64,000 nucleotides of DNA, taken from Gordius sp. MW1 (lineage: Eukaryota; Nematomorpha; Gordioida; Gordea; Gordiidae). The stretch lies in the NCBI GenBank assembly GCA_964036665.1, contig OZ038526.1, positions 5,022,001 to 5,086,000 of the forward strand, given 5' to 3'. Numbering within the stretch: the first letter of the stretch is position 1; each line of letters begins with the position of its first letter. Below, piece by piece: positions 1 to 12,357 of the stretch. The translations under genes were made by a program, and so were the position numbers. The notes beneath the pieces were generated by a model, which made no database searches, had not been told where the DNA came from, and was given only the letters and a program-made list of their open reading frames with translations.

Positions 1-90
1 ATTGGGTATAGCCACGTTTAACCATATGTCAACCATCCCTCCAAGCATTACCCATTGAAATTTTGCTCCAAAATATGACTCTAGATAAAT
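1..90 (-). CDS. GABA-B-like receptor exon 6 (partial, runs off the window)
   Basis: The acceptor is taatag|ATT at 91-92. The exon encodes IYLESYFGAKFQWVMLGG and then MVDIWLNVAIPN to the window edge. It aligns without a gap to the human GABBR2 segment FCCAYEENMYGSKYQWII when joined to exon 5, which fixes the acceptor over a closer alternative AG. Confidence 0.88.
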   Translation of the reverse strand, partial: MYLESYFGAKFQWVMLGGMVDIWLNVAIPN

Positions 91-3000
91 CTATTACATT
101 AAATATAAATAAGCATAAAGTGGGATCAAATCTCTAACAAGAATGGCTTATACAAAATTATTCAATAGCTTACATAGCAAAATGCATAATGGGCCATGGT
201 TTCGTTGAAATAAGTAACGATTATTCTAATATCTCTTTCCTAACAATCAATTAAATTGGTGATTTGTACTCAAACATACCTTAAGTTCCTTAATAATCTC
301 GTGTAATTTTTCGGGGGTGTTAAAACTTCTTGAAGCAGCTATGTTGAAATCGTTTAAATCCAATTTGTTTAAAAAGTCATTGTGTGGCTAGATTTAAAAA
401 TTATCAATACTCTATTAAATGGTACTAATGAATATCGGGGGTCATCTTGAAACACTGTTCCAACCTTGGTCCAATTGAATAATTTAAGCAAATGAATGCC
501 CGCCGCGTTGTAATCATTTAAACTGGGAACGGTCCTGTAAAAATTCGGATAAGTTTGTCGCGAAGAGAATTTTGGATGCATTTCCGCATACGACACCTAG
601 AAAAGGAAACACATTGTGTGTATTTAATTTAGGTTTAGACCCTAATTTAGATCATAGCAGAATGTCGTCAATAAAAAATTTCATCATCTAATATTTTAAT
701 TTTTGTGAATAATATTATAGATCTTAGTTTGCTAAAAATATAATTAAAAAATTAATAAATACGAATGTTGTTACGATTATAAAGGCAATAGTACTTGTGT
801 TAATGCGCTATCTATTGCTACAACTGGTTAACTAATTATTATAATGTATAAAATGTTCAAAATAATTAATGTTGGCAACTATAAATCGAACTATATATTT
901 AAAATTCTAAAATGCCCATTTATATAATTTTCACAATTTATGTTTTATTTTATTCGAATTAAAATTGCTTTGATTAAGGCTTTACACAATATATACCTAG
1001 GCATCGTGCAATCTATAAATTGAAGTAGTAATATGTCTGTTTTTGTTAGGCTGATAGATATTAGTATTCCAAATGCAATTTAAACAGCAAATTTAATGGA
1101 GATATTTCTATTAATGACAATTTTTAGTACTTATGGTCATTTTTAAAAGTAATTACTAATATTACACACTTTAGGAGGAAGACAGTAAGCAATTAAAACG
1201 TTGAGGTGAGAAAAAATACAGTAAAAAACCTTGATGAAACTGTAATATTTCTTAAAAGAATATTTACATATAACCATAGACTAACATATAACATATGAAT
1301 CAGCATAGCTAATAAAAATATTTGTCTATATTGTTTGTTTATTTTATTTTGCCCAAACCCTTAAAAACTCAGATAATTTACAAAGGATTCTAGCAAATTT
1401 TCTCAGAAAGATAATGTTTAACAAAAAAATTGGACTTTAATGCAAATATGTGCTTCATCTGAATATGTTAGATAATAACAAAATTGATTTCGACACTTAA
1501 CACGTCTTAAAAGTTTAATATAATGTTAATATGGATTTAACAAATGGTCAACGTCCAACAATTGACACTAATCATTATTAAATTTAATTATAATAATCTT
1601 CACATTTCAAAATTATATTTGAGCTTGATTTAAGTTAAAACTCATTCAAGCATAAGATATATGACATAATACAATTGTAGCAGATTTAATTTACCAATCT
1701 TCGACTTATTAATTTGTATAAATTTGCAATTGTATGCAATTTTAATTTAACAAAAAGTGCTCTTGATAGGTATATATACATTTAAAATTTAAGTATAAAA
1801 AGTATCATATCTCTTAAATTATGTTTCCGAAAGAATTTGTACTATAAAAACATTGATATTTTTGTTATAAATTGTGATAGCAAATGACTTATAATAAGGC
1901 TTTCTTAAATATTATATGTTTAAAATATTATTTAATGAATTTCATGATATCCTACTCTCTAATTTATTTATAAATGCATAATAGCTTTTAAATTTGAATT
2001 AGAGATCTGCAACGGGCCTGTTTATAAAAATTGAGCTCGGCCCGGGCCCGTATTTTCTTTTATTTTTTTGTTTAATTTTTTTATCGATCAAGATTTATGT
2101 GTTAAAAATGTTAATAAAAATCTTAATAAATTGATAATTCCCGGTCCGTCGGGTTTTTGTATCTTCTAAGAAACGACCTACATAGAAAAAAATTTTTTAC
2201 AAGTGGCACTTCGCGATACATAAAACCATATAAGCCAAATAAACTTTTAAATCCCTTATTTAAGGTTATGTTTTTAATAAAGTTATTTAGCTTCTTTGCT
2301 TTTTCACTGTTTTAAATAATTAGGTATTGATATAAAATAAAAAAAACAGTAATATTTTACTAAAATGACTTGAAGAAATAAATTTTAGAATTTGTTTTTA
2401 AATTTGTTAATGACAATGAGTATATAAATTTTGGCATTTTGCCGGGGTCAAATAAAGTAAAAGTTAGCAGTGGTCAGCATAAATTTGCATGGAAATATTT
2501 GGCGAGTTTCGGATTCATCCTTTATAAATTAACAACCTAGAAAATAGGCAAAAGAAAATCACAAAACAGCAATTATAAATAGCACTTAATCAGAATTGTG
2601 ACCACTGGCCGGGCCAGACAAATTAGATGTAAGCAAAGGTCAGCATTAATCTGCAGGGAATTATAGCCAATTTCGCAATTATCATATAGAGCAACAACCT
2701 AGACAAGTTGCCCAAAGAAATTCATTAATAAAGGTAATCAGTCGGGCACATAAACAAAAATGGAATTTGAGCTCGGGCAAGGTCGAAAAAAGTAAAGCCA
2801 ATCAGCGGTCATTAACTTGTCTATTTGCGAAAGCAAAATAAAAGTTTTACAGAAGCATAAGTCCACAACCATTAAAAACCCTATAAGTTTCCTCGGCAAT
2901 TATTGAAAAATTACAAGTTGGACAGGACAGGACGGGCAACCAAAAGAGAGCCCATAAATTGGGTAGCAATTAATATAAATAATCTTAAATAATATTAAAT

Positions 3001-5026
3001 TAATTCACTCAATATAGCTAGATGGTATAAATGGGGAGTCAAGGATGGGTAGTTGCCCCCCTTTAAATCCAAAAATTTTTGATGTAAAAAAACATTTTTT
3101 GCCTTATGTAAACTGCACCCCTTTAATTTAAATTGGCTCCGCCCAAGGGATCACGTTAATAAATTATCTGTAGCATTTATAATGCAGGTTGAGATGATAA
3201 ATTAAAAAATTAGGATAGAAATACAATTTAACTTTCCTTGTTAATTTAATATACATAAAATAAATATAAATTAGAACATTATAAAAACCTTCTTTTATAC
3301 TAAATCTAATTGATTTGTAACGGGCTTTTACGGGCCTTAAGTATAACTAGGCCCGGCCCGAGCATGTTAAGTTATATAACGGCCCGTCCAGCCCCGACCC
3401 GTTGTTTTATTTTAAAGCAGAAGCCCGTCCAGGCCCGGCAGGTGTTATATGCTCCTATAGAGGTTTGAAACCAATACTAAGCGAAATAATAAATTTTGTT
3501 AGGAAGGTTCCTACCTCTTATTATACTTTTTGATTACATTTATACTATGTATTAAAAACATTTGAACGCTTTTTATATTGTATTTATTACATATATCTTG
3601 ATATTAATTTTAATTTTGGTAAGAGACGATAAGCCATATTAACAAATCGTTAAGGAGAAAGTCGTGTTCGTAGATGTAAAAATATTTTTAAATAAATTAA
3701 TCAATTAAATATTGACAGAGTAATTATTGGATTGAACCACTTTTCTATTGATAAAGACAATTTACATCGCTTTGGAGGATGAATTAAGCGATGCTTGTAT
3801 AAATCCTAAATTAACTGTTTTTTTATATATCTAGCTATAAATTTTTCTTAATCCTAGCAAACATGTAATCTAAAGCTCATTAATAAATGTTTCCAGTAGA
3901 TAAGAATATTTACTAAATATTAAATAACCGTCCCAAATTGTCTGCTTCATCTTTAATTACAAGGAATTAGTTTGCTGGCTGGGTGCAAGAGTTATGGGGT
4001 GTAGAGTTATAAAGCAATATTGACGCTATAATTGGATAAGTTATGAGGCCATACTTCCTTATATAGGCCCTCCAAACTGTGCAATATTATAGTTATTATA
4101 ACTTATGTCTTTGAATAAAGACAATGTACTAAGGAGTTATTAAAAAAATAGTTTTTCCCCGATAAAATAGTAAGATAAGTAAGATTATTTATTAACCTGA
4201 ACTATGTTCCAAAACGGAGACGCTTCGGCAATAGGTGCAGTAACTTGTGTACAAGCTCCTCCGAATAGCATTAACTTAGGGGGCGGATTGTACATCATGT
4301 CAAAGAAAACTTTGGTACCTTTGGCTGCATCGCACTATATGTAATATACAAAAATATCCTGTATGATTGGTACACAGTATTTTGGAACTGTTTCCAGTTG
4401 TTTTATTGTATGACATTTCCAAGACAAATATTTTCATGGTTTTATTAAGGATTTAATTTATAATTGATAAGTATATATATGTTTATTAAGAAACGATGAA
4501 ATGCCCATAAATAACAATATATATACATTTAAATAAACATGTTCAGAAGGGCAAAGTTTGAAAGGCAAGTAGGGTAGCATGTTAAAAGCGTGAATAATAA
4601 TGAATTTTATAACGATAAAATACCGTTATTTCAAACCTGAAATAATACAAAATCCATCAATATCCTATGATGAACGAGTTTTGTGTTATTTGGCTCTGCA
4701 GAAAACTGATTTATATGACTATTAGCAATTTCAGCAATTATTAGCTCGCCCAAACAAACTTTATTAAAAGGTTTATACCAGGCCTGCGAGGTGCAGTGCT
4801 TCACGGGTATTAGAAATGATTTCTTATAGATAAAATTATATATTGTTGCATACATCCACATATTACACTGATTGCCATAACTTGAGCCTAAATTTAGCAG
4901 GTTATCGATGACATATTTATCAAGAGATTTGTTGAAATCTAATTGACCCGAATAATCCGTATTTATGAAGATAAATAATAGTATGGACAATAACTTAGTA
5001 GGTAATACTTGATTGAGAGTATTCAT
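1..5026 (-). CDS. GABA-B-type metabotropic receptor, 5' half (six exons, 3' end outside window)
   Basis: The gene encodes the N-terminal signal peptide and Venus-flytrap ligand-binding domain of a class C GPCR of the GABA-B family, which normally sits in the plasma membrane and signals through Gi/o. Six exons join in one frame: 5026-4637, 4334-4197, 596-426, 387-280, 239-174 and 90-1, giving 321 codons before the window edge. Family landmarks appear in order: CDAAKG, KLMLFGGACTQVTAPIAEAS, FWNIVQ, VSYAEMHP, YPNFYRTVPS, FNWTKVGTVFQD, PRYSLPHND, RDIRII, and YFGAKFQWVMLGG. The RYS-PHND stretch and LFGGAC resemble GABA-B subunits 2/3 more than subunit 1. All splice sites are GT-AG and every intron is phase 0. 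The seven-helix and C-terminal parts lie beyond position 1. The N-terminal lobe in exon 1 is divergent. Family identity is firm; subunit class and ligand are inference. Confidence 0.92.
174..239 (-). CDS. GABA-B-like receptor exon 5 (66 bp)
   Basis: This 22-codon exon encodes ERDIRIIVTYFNETMAHYAFCY, cut here at the donor TAT|gtaagc; its acceptor is ttgttag|GAA. It matches the conserved DVRIILG-F-E...FC segment of GABA-B receptors. It is flanked by introns of 40 and 83 bp. Confidence 0.9.
240..279 (-). other. 40-bp GT-AG micro-intron
   Basis: Reads gtatgt...attgttag between exons 4 and 5. Removing it joins ELK to ERDIRII as expected for the family. Confidence 0.88.
280..387 (-). CDS. GABA-B-like receptor exon 4
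   Basis: This exon has 36 codons between acceptor aatctag|CCA and donor AAG|gtatgt. It encodes PHNDFLNKLD and SFNTPEKLHEIIKELK, matching the family pattern RYSLPHN...ESF...SLKKL directly after exon 3. The join RYSL-PHND across a 38-bp intron is what makes that intron convincing. Confidence 0.92.
388..425 (-). other. 38-bp GT-AG micro-intron
   Basis: Reads gtacca...aatctag on the minus strand between exons 3 and 4. Removing it restores the conserved RYSL-PHND junction. It is near the lower size limit for spliceosomal introns in animals. Confidence 0.88.
426..596 (-). CDS. GABA-B-like receptor exon 3
   Basis: This exon has 57 codons from acceptor ttctag|GTG to donor TTA|gtacca. It encodes VSYAEMHPKFSSR, YPNFYRTVPS and FNWTKVGTVFQDDPRYSL, the continuation of the first lobe in GABA-B receptors. 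A frame reading on past the donor into 369-425 is intronic. Confidence 0.93.
597..4196 (-). other. 3.6-kb intron of the receptor gene, with repeats
   Basis: Lies between exons 2 and 3. It is mostly unrecognisable AT-rich DNA. It contains a decayed GC-rich-ended element (about 2000-3457) and a degenerate MITE-like stretch near 3040-3150. Confidence 0.8.
2000..3457. mobile_element. Decayed hAT-like element with GC-rich sub-terminal repeats
   Basis: The left end reads TAGAGATCTGCAACGGGCC. The right end, read in reverse, is TAGGAGCATATAACACC followed by TGCCGGGCC. Clusters of ggcccgggccc-type words lie just inside both ends (2033-2050, 3320-3440), as in the copies near 32.6 and 40.8 kb. Between them, 2450-2960 holds degenerate tandem units of roughly 180 bp sharing ggtcagcat...aacaacctaga. 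No clean 8-bp duplication is visible, so the boundaries are approximate and the copy looks old. Confidence 0.45.
4197..4334 (-). CDS. GABA-B-like receptor exon 2
   Basis: Exactly 46 codons lie between acceptor atatag|TGC and donor CAG|gttaat. The exon encodes CDAAKG at its start and the near-invariant LFGGACTQVTAPIAEAS block, which in this family forms part of the ligand-pocket lobe. This is the strongest single piece of evidence for the family assignment. Confidence 0.93.
4637..5026 (-). CDS. GABA-B-like receptor exon 1 (signal peptide and first lobe)
   Basis: The ATG at 5026 is preceded in frame by a TAA three codons upstream, so it is a genuine start. About 28 residues with a hydrophobic core (LLSILLFIFI) form a signal peptide. 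The segment CLGELIIAEIANSHIN aligns with the family's first helix (VLPAVELAIEQI in human GABBR2). The exon ends CAG|gtttga, phase 0. The N-terminal 70 residues are not clearly conserved. Confidence 0.85.
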
Positions 5027-5852
5027 GTGATGTTAAAACTTTAGTCATCAAGGTTCTCCACAAATTTACGTTTCCGTACAATGTTCTTATTTGAGGTAGA
5101 ATTATCTCGGGATGTATAAATGGATAAAACTAACTCTTCGTTTATGGTGAAGAAATATTATTAAACGATATGCGTTATATTTGCGCCATAGTCAGTTCAG
5201 TAGCATGGTAAACTTATTATGCGTTAATGGAATATTGGAGTAAGAATAGATGAATAAAATCGATCAAGCAACATAATAAATTTAATTTAAAGTCGCTCCG
5301 TCGTATATAAATAGAATGGCCTGCAACGTATGTGCCGACTTTTTAGATATGGCATTGGCTTTACATCAAAAGAATTACGTATTATACTTATTACAGAAAG
5401 GTCTAACTATTTTAATCGGGATTAGTCGGATAACTGTCGACTCTAATGCAGCTACCAATGTTTACATCTTAATCCGGCAAATTAATCATGATCTTTAACT
5501 CGCAGTCGCAACATACACAATGCCTAATAATAAGGCTTACCTCTACACCATCAAGAAAATCCCATACTATAGGTCGATCACTTATTAAATGGAATTTGTA
5601 AATATCATTTATTATGAATATTTTACAAAGCATTTAACCAATTTTAGTGTATACTCGAACATACATTATAAAGCTAGCTACCATAGGGCGTTATTGCATG
5701 GTGTATCAAATGAGATTGAAAAATTTATAAAGTATTTACTGCCTTAATCCTTTCAAAAATCAGTTGCATTAACCGGCTATATTACAATGACATTTATTTA
5801 GTAAAAATCCTTAAGCAGTCATTCCCAAAAGCATCATTTTTGTTGCATGGCC
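5027..5852. other. Upstream region of the receptor gene
   Basis: This is the presumed promoter side of the receptor gene. A TATA-like tatataaat occurs at 5305-5313 on the plus strand. A 60-codon plus-strand frame (5316-5498) starts 3 bp after it, but has no recognisable similarity and no poly(A) signal nearby. I do not call it a gene. Confidence 0.4.
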
Positions 5853-6007
5853 ATGGGCGTAGCCAGGATTTGATTAAGAGGGGGGCAAAATTGATTTAGG
5901 GAGAGGCAAAATGATAGTTTAAAAATTTCCATATTTATATTAAATTTTAAGGGATTATTGGATTTAGAGGGGGCAGCCGCCCCTTCCTGCCCCCCAACTA
6001 CACCCAT
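5853..6007. mobile_element. MITE, ATGGGCGTAGCC family, copy 1
   Basis: Begins atgggcgtagccagg and ends with the inverse form aactacacccat. The flanks ttgcatggcc and gttcatggtt share 6 of 10 positions, consistent with an old 10-bp target duplication. The interior has G-run and C-run blocks around an AT-rich core. Confidence 0.75.
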
Positions 6008-9000
6008 GTTCATGGTTTTAAGTTTATACGGCGCTCAAACTAATTGCCAATGGTAATTAGGAGGGCTGAGGGGGCCAAAGCCTACTCAAGACTTAAAACT
6101 TAACTCTTTTGGCCCACCAAACCTTGGGCCCCTGGACCCTGTCCCCCCACGAAATCCTTTGTTGTTTAATTTACATTTTTATATGAATTTAAACAGTTTA
6201 TTATTTGTAGTTAAGCTAGCGACTTTCTTTCTAGATGAATATTAATCAGCAAACCCCTTTCTTATATTAACATACAATTCGATGAAAAACAACAAACCTT
6301 TGAATCCAAGTAATTGCTTGAATTTTACGTAAAGCCTTATATGAAGAAATTTTATTTATTTTTAGTAAAAAATTCGTGATTAAATAATATGTATTTAAAA
6401 TTAATTTATATATGAACAGCGTATAGAATATGCGCGAATTTACAAAGAATGCTAGTAATAAAAATAGCACGCCATAAATATTTTAAGGAATTTTGTCAAT
6501 TAAAGAGCATAAAGTTTAATTTTTGTTAAGATTATTAGTAAAATATGCATAATTCCATATTCATGTTTATTCAGTATAATACTTGAATTATTTAACTTAA
6601 AAATATTTTATTAATGATATTAGTTGGAGAAGAATATTAGTTAGGTTATTTAAAAGTTTATTATAAATAACGTGCGTCATCATAATCAATAGACGATATT
6701 AAAAAAGTCGTTTTTTAAACAATATATACTACGTGAGCAGGTAAAATAATAATTATTTCTTATTTGTCTCTTCAATGTGGTCTCAGTGTTCTGTTATAAT
6801 ATCGGCCTAAAAATATAACAATCTACACATGTTCCTTGTATGAATGCTAAGGCTAGATATGTATTCAAAAATTGCCTTTGGAATTTTGAATGGTATTACA
6901 TAGTAATTCATAAGGAGTCAACTAATTAATTAAAAAATCACCCTTTTTTTGCAAGCATTTGCACTAAACATTTTCAGTTTAAACACCGGTTTCATTTCGC
7001 ACTTTTACAATTTTGTCCTATAAAAAATAAATAATTTTATAGCCACAACATAGCTTTTTTATAAACTTATCGTTGTAATTTGAGGGTAAATTTAAAAAAG
7101 AATGGTTCTGGCCCAAATAATACATCATATTTTGAGCTTTAAACTTTAATTCCTTTTAGGACCATTTTAGCCAAACTTAGTTATAATTCTACTATGTTTA
7201 AGCAATAATTATATTTTAGACATTTGGTATTTAAAACATGCATGGAACGGGCACAAGGTTTAAAAATGAAAATTCGGGTCGAACCTAGTGAACATAAATA
7301 AATATACAAGATCTCTAAGTCGTTTTAAACTGACCCAATTGAATTTGAGCCCAATATTTATCAAATGACGTATTCGTATAATTCCTATAACGATATATAT
7401 TTTCATATTCTAATCGTAGTGATTTTGTTGTACTTTTTAGCCAATATGATAATTCTTTGAAAAAAATCGGGAGGGGGGGGGGGTCAAGTCCTTTGGGGCA
7501 AATAAAATTATTTTTAGACCAGACTGAACCAAACTCGGGCCGTAATGTTATTTGTAAACTTCTCGTTTACCCCATTCTCTCTTGATTTAATATAAGGTTG
7601 GCTTGATATTAAGAAAAGCCATGACAATAAGTTAGCTCTAGAAAAGAATAATATATTGAGAATCCTGTTAAGTTCATAAAAATAAGAGAGAGAGAGAGTT
7701 AATGGAAATAATATTAATTTAGTTTGCAGGAAGGACAAGAAATTCTAGTTTATCACAGCGTCCCATCCAAAACCTTTGAGTTAAAATAGACTAAACAATG
7801 ATAAGGAAATTAAAGAAATTAGATAATCAGAGTGATTTATGAATTGATTAATTGTATATATTGGCTACAGTTATTCCCGGAGGCAATCTTATACGAGTCC
7901 TTGTGATTTTGATAAATAAGGTTTAAATAAAATGATATTAAAAGAATTAAGAATTAAATGCCATCGAGATGCGCCTTTATTTTTAAAATAATAATAATTG
8001 ATGTTAAAGCGTAAGGTAGTAATGTAATAGAAAATATTCAAGCTCTTACGTCAAACAACAAATTTAACGCGCATATAAATTTTTGTTGAATATTTTATAA
8101 ATGTTAACAAAATTTAATTAAAGCAAAAAATTTAAGCGTATTGAAATTAATATTGTAAGACAAATTAAAACAAAAATATTTAAAATAAATTCAGTCTATA
8201 AATCACAACATGGAAGACTAATTATATAAACCAACTGTTATAATGGACAGTCATAAACATTAACTTTTACTAAAAAATACTAATTTAAAAGGAAACTTCT
8301 ATAAAATCCGAATAATTAACCATAATTTATATTTAAATAAAACCGTAAGATTAGCAAAAATCTAATTTCTCATTTTATTAAATTTTAATTTATCAACAAT
8401 TATGACAAGCTCTAATGGAAATTTAATTTGAAAGTTATGACATCCGTGCTAAATTAATGCGTTATTAATATGCAAAAAATAGGCGGCTTAGTAGGTAATT
8501 CAGGAGATTGAGTTAAAAAAAACGGAGAATAAACCAAAATAGGGAAATATTCCATCATTTTAAAGTCCCTGCCAATGTGGCATCGTTAATTTAACGTGGT
8601 TCTATTTAAATTAAAGTATCCTTGTGCACCGCCGTGAACATTCGCAGCCGTGACAAAGTTGCAATTTTAAATAAATTAATCCAATATAAAAATTATGAAA
8701 ATAAAAACGGATTTGAGGAATGTAAATGAATTAGGTTAAAGATGGCCTTGTTTACAACGTTCAAACACTACATAAAACTTCTCTCATGGAGCAACAAAGA
8801 GGGTCCGTTCCCTAAGTGAATTTATTAAATTTGTATATATTATGAAAAGCCTAATTTAATTAAATATGTGGTAAAAGGTATCCTTCACTAGCCATTACCA
8901 TAAACGTTGTGGGGAAAGGATCTTTTATATTAAAAAGCTTTTGATCGTAAATTCAAAATCTATGTATGGTTGTTAGAAATTCAGTAAAATTCTAGAAAGT

Positions 9001-10227
9001 GTATGTTTATTAATATGTGTCGTTTTCGAAAATAATATGCAAACCGGAACCTTTTAATATGAGTAAATTAGATTTTGCATATAAAACGTATAAACAATAT
9101 TGTTATTAAGAAATATTTTTTAATTAAATTTCAAAAAATCAAAAGCATATTTAAAGAAAATAATCATAAAAAATAGCGTAGAAATACGAATGAATCATAT
9201 AATATTTAATCCAATATTGCACGATACCTTAAGGTAGATAAATACTTTTTGTAACGAAAATTCATTTTATCAAATCTTAACAAATTCCATTCATTATATA
9301 AGCATTATATTTTACTACATTAAGTTATGATCATGACCATAATATAATGGTCGTTACTAAAAATCCTTGTAACTATAACATAAATCTATAAAAGTAGCAA
9401 TAATTAATTGATGCAGCATTTGTTAGTGAAGTTTTCTGAGTATCGGCAGATCCATTAATTGATTTGGCGATTCTTTTTTACAAAGCTTTGGCAATATTTA
9501 ATTAATGCCTTCCAATCTAGTAGCAAATAAAAAAGGCACTTAATGCATTAAAACATACCATATTGGTGAACTATAACTCCCACCATATTAAAGCCTAAAT
9601 GACTTACATGGCTGGGTCGTCACTAAACCATATCAAATTTTTATAGTCCTATAATAAAAGCGAATCAGTAGGATAAATTTGAACCTTAATAACATTTATG
9701 TTTTTAATGTATTTTGGGAATCATTTTGTAAACAGTGACGATATTATAATGTAAATTACTACATAGATTTCTGTGGACAATAAACACAATAATAAAAATT
9801 TCTAATTTGAGTATTGTTTTATAATAGTATTTGTCCATTTCACATGTATATACTTATTATTCTACAAATATCAATATGTTATAATTAATTTTGTTTTTTT
9901 ATAAAGGGGTGAGGGATATAGGAATAAACAGCTACCTCATTGTTAAATAATTATTCTTATGCTATCCCTAACATCTAAATAATAAGTGACAAAGTTAAAC
10001 TTATATATTCCTTTTTTAGGAAATTGATAAAGTTTATTGAGACCGAGGGAGTTATTAACAATTAATCTATTCTCAAAACTGCGGCATGTTCTATTAAATT
10101 TAAATTATATTATCATCGAGGTGATGCCTTATATATGCAACTATCCATGTACCGCGGCCAAAAAAAATTCAATATTAAGGTTGTTTTTGAATTTTTGTCC
10201 TTATTATATTTGCCCTTTTTTAATGAA
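6008..10227. other. Gene-free AT-rich stretch
   Basis: No coding similarity, RNA gene or complete element seen. Local oddities are a G-run at 7470-7482, an (ag)n run at 7687-7698, and a patch near 6060-6140 rich in ggggcc and ggccc words that may be a decayed element end. Confidence 0.5.
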
Positions 10228-10547
10228 CTAGATGAACCCGGCAAACGTTGTTTTGCCATTTACCCGGGTGTATTAAATAATGTTGGAATTTTAGGGCATA
10301 TATGATGATAAAGGGGTTATTGAAGTAAAAATAAAGATTGATGTCTATATGTTCTACTTCTATTGTTCTATTTCCGTATACAGTGCAACGCGTACAAATA
10401 CTCGAAAACTACTGGACCGATTTGGCTCGAACAAATCTCTCCGGAGTGTCAGGAATAAACTGTGTTTGAGCCAAATTGGTCTGGTAGTTTTCCAAAATTG
10501 GTGGCGGCATATATACACACACACATAGTTTCATTTTATATATAAGA
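10228..10547 (-). mobile_element. Short non-autonomous Helitron (320 bp)
   Basis: On the minus strand it starts TCTTATATATAAAATG and ends with the hairpin GGCAAAACAACGTTTGCC followed by GGGTTCATCTAG. Helitrons typically start with TC, end with CTRR after a hairpin, and insert between A and T. The flanks are A (complement of 10548) and T (complement of 10227), exactly as expected. There is no coding capacity. An internal inverted pair (ggaccgatttggctcgaa / ttgagccaaattggtc) spans 10415-10485. Confidence 0.8.
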
Positions 10548-12207
10548 TGACAAATGACTATAATGACTATAATATTATAGTTAATTAAATATATCATTAT
10601 AGATTATAAACTTAGCATATATATATATATATCTTGTTTTTATGTGCTTGCTATCAGACATTTATGTAGGCAAAGGCATGTAAAGTTGGATCTCAAAGCG
10701 TTTGTTGACGTTAATTAAAAATACAAATGCAATGGCTGGCAACCCTTGTACATCATGAGTACGTGATTGATTAATTGATATATCCGAATAAAACACTAAC
10801 CATTTTTAATGAAACGACCATCCGACTCATTTGTGAGGGTCACCGTTGCGCCATTTGATTTGTGTGTATAATGATGACAACTATAAGGACCTGGAGAGTT
10901 TTTAATTTAATCCTTATAAGGTATAATAATAATAGTTACTTCCATAGCTCAGTAACAATTATACAATTATAATTCCTGTTGTTCTTCCATTTACGTGTGC
11001 CTATGATCATTTCTATATGGTGTTATTACGTCGTGTGAGCTTGCAACACTGACTAATAAAATTGTGTCTTTATTTTGGGAAAAAACTAATTTTGCTAAAT
11101 TTTTATAACGTTTTAGAAATAGTTTAGAGGTAAAGACGTAAAGGGTAAATCCATTGTATTCCTTTCAAACACACTGCACTGTATAAATTTTGCATCAAAA
11201 TATTGCATATAAGACTGTAAAAAACATTTACCTTAAAGCTCTTACACAATTGGATCCGAATTTAATAACATCCTGCTGAATAATATTATAAACGACGATT
11301 ACCAACAGCGACTTTAATCCAAGCATTTATATCGTCATCTTCTTAACAATTTTCACTTAAAAGACGAGTGTTAAGGGTTCATTCTTATGATATTAATCGA
11401 CTTAGCTTATTCGACAAATAGGGATAAAACCTAGCGAAGGCTAAAATATGGCGCTGTGACAAATTAAACTTTTATCCAAGTTTTATTCGGTCTTCTCAGT
11501 GTTGATATGATATGCTATTACCAATACTCATTAATTTATAAATCCTCACATAAAATGATATAAGTCGGATTAAATAAATAGCTAAGAGTTAATTAATTCT
11601 AAATTTATTAAAATTATCTTTGCTAGTTAAAAGTAGGTTTAAAGAGACAAGGAAAATTGAAATCCTAAGTATACTATTTAAAAGTATTTACATTAAAAAC
11701 AGTAATTATTCTGTCTTATTGAATTTTTAAATACCAATAATTAAAATACAAAAAGGTGATATTGATAAGCCTTAATACAGATTAATTAAGTCCTTATGAA
11801 GATAAGCAGGTTTATTTAATATTTTAACCCGTAGCTTTTTAATGTTCTCTCAGTTAATTTTAATAGATATGCCTTAATAAGTGTTAGCATAATAGGGCAA
11901 GGTACGTGTAGCTTAACGTAATTTAAAATTAATTGCTATGCAATTTATGGGCTAGCTTTTGGTTTTATATATATTAAACTATAAATTAAAGAATTTCAAA
12001 ACCTCTTTAAACGGCTTGTACCATAAACCTTTAAGACATGCTTTATAAGTTTTAAATTAAAAAACAGGATTATTCATCAAATTTAACTTAAAATAAATTA
12101 AATTGATTTGACAACAAAGAAAAATAAGGATAGATTTTTTCGAAGCCATATAGACGTGATTTAAACTTGCTTTAAATAATTAATTTGTTACAAGATTACA
12201 AATCTGC
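10548..12207. other. Gene-free AT-rich stretch
   Basis: Only a solitary TTAATTGCTATGCAATTTAT terminus at about 11929-11948, followed by gggct, is recognisable. It is the 5' tip shared with the Helentron-like elements further right. Nothing else supported. Confidence 0.5.
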
Positions 12208-12357
12208 ATGGGTGTAGCCAAGGGGGGGGGGGGCAGGGAGGGGCGGCTGCCCCCCTCTAAATCCAAAAATTTGTTAAGAATTATAAAATTTTAAAAATTA
12301 TGCTCCTCCCTAAATTGTTATTGCCCCCCCCCTAATCTTAATGCTGCCTACGCCCAT
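12208..12357. mobile_element. MITE, ATGGGCGTAGCC family, copy 2
   Basis: Ends are atgggtgtagcc and ctacgcccat. Flanks acaaatctgc and gtatatctgg share 6 of 10 positions. The interior again carries ggggcggctgcccccc and a C-run block. Confidence 0.75.

Noticed and set aside
5316-5498. 60-codon plus-strand frame after a TATA-like word
   Set aside because: No similarity, TATA too close to the ATG, no poly(A) signal or splice context.
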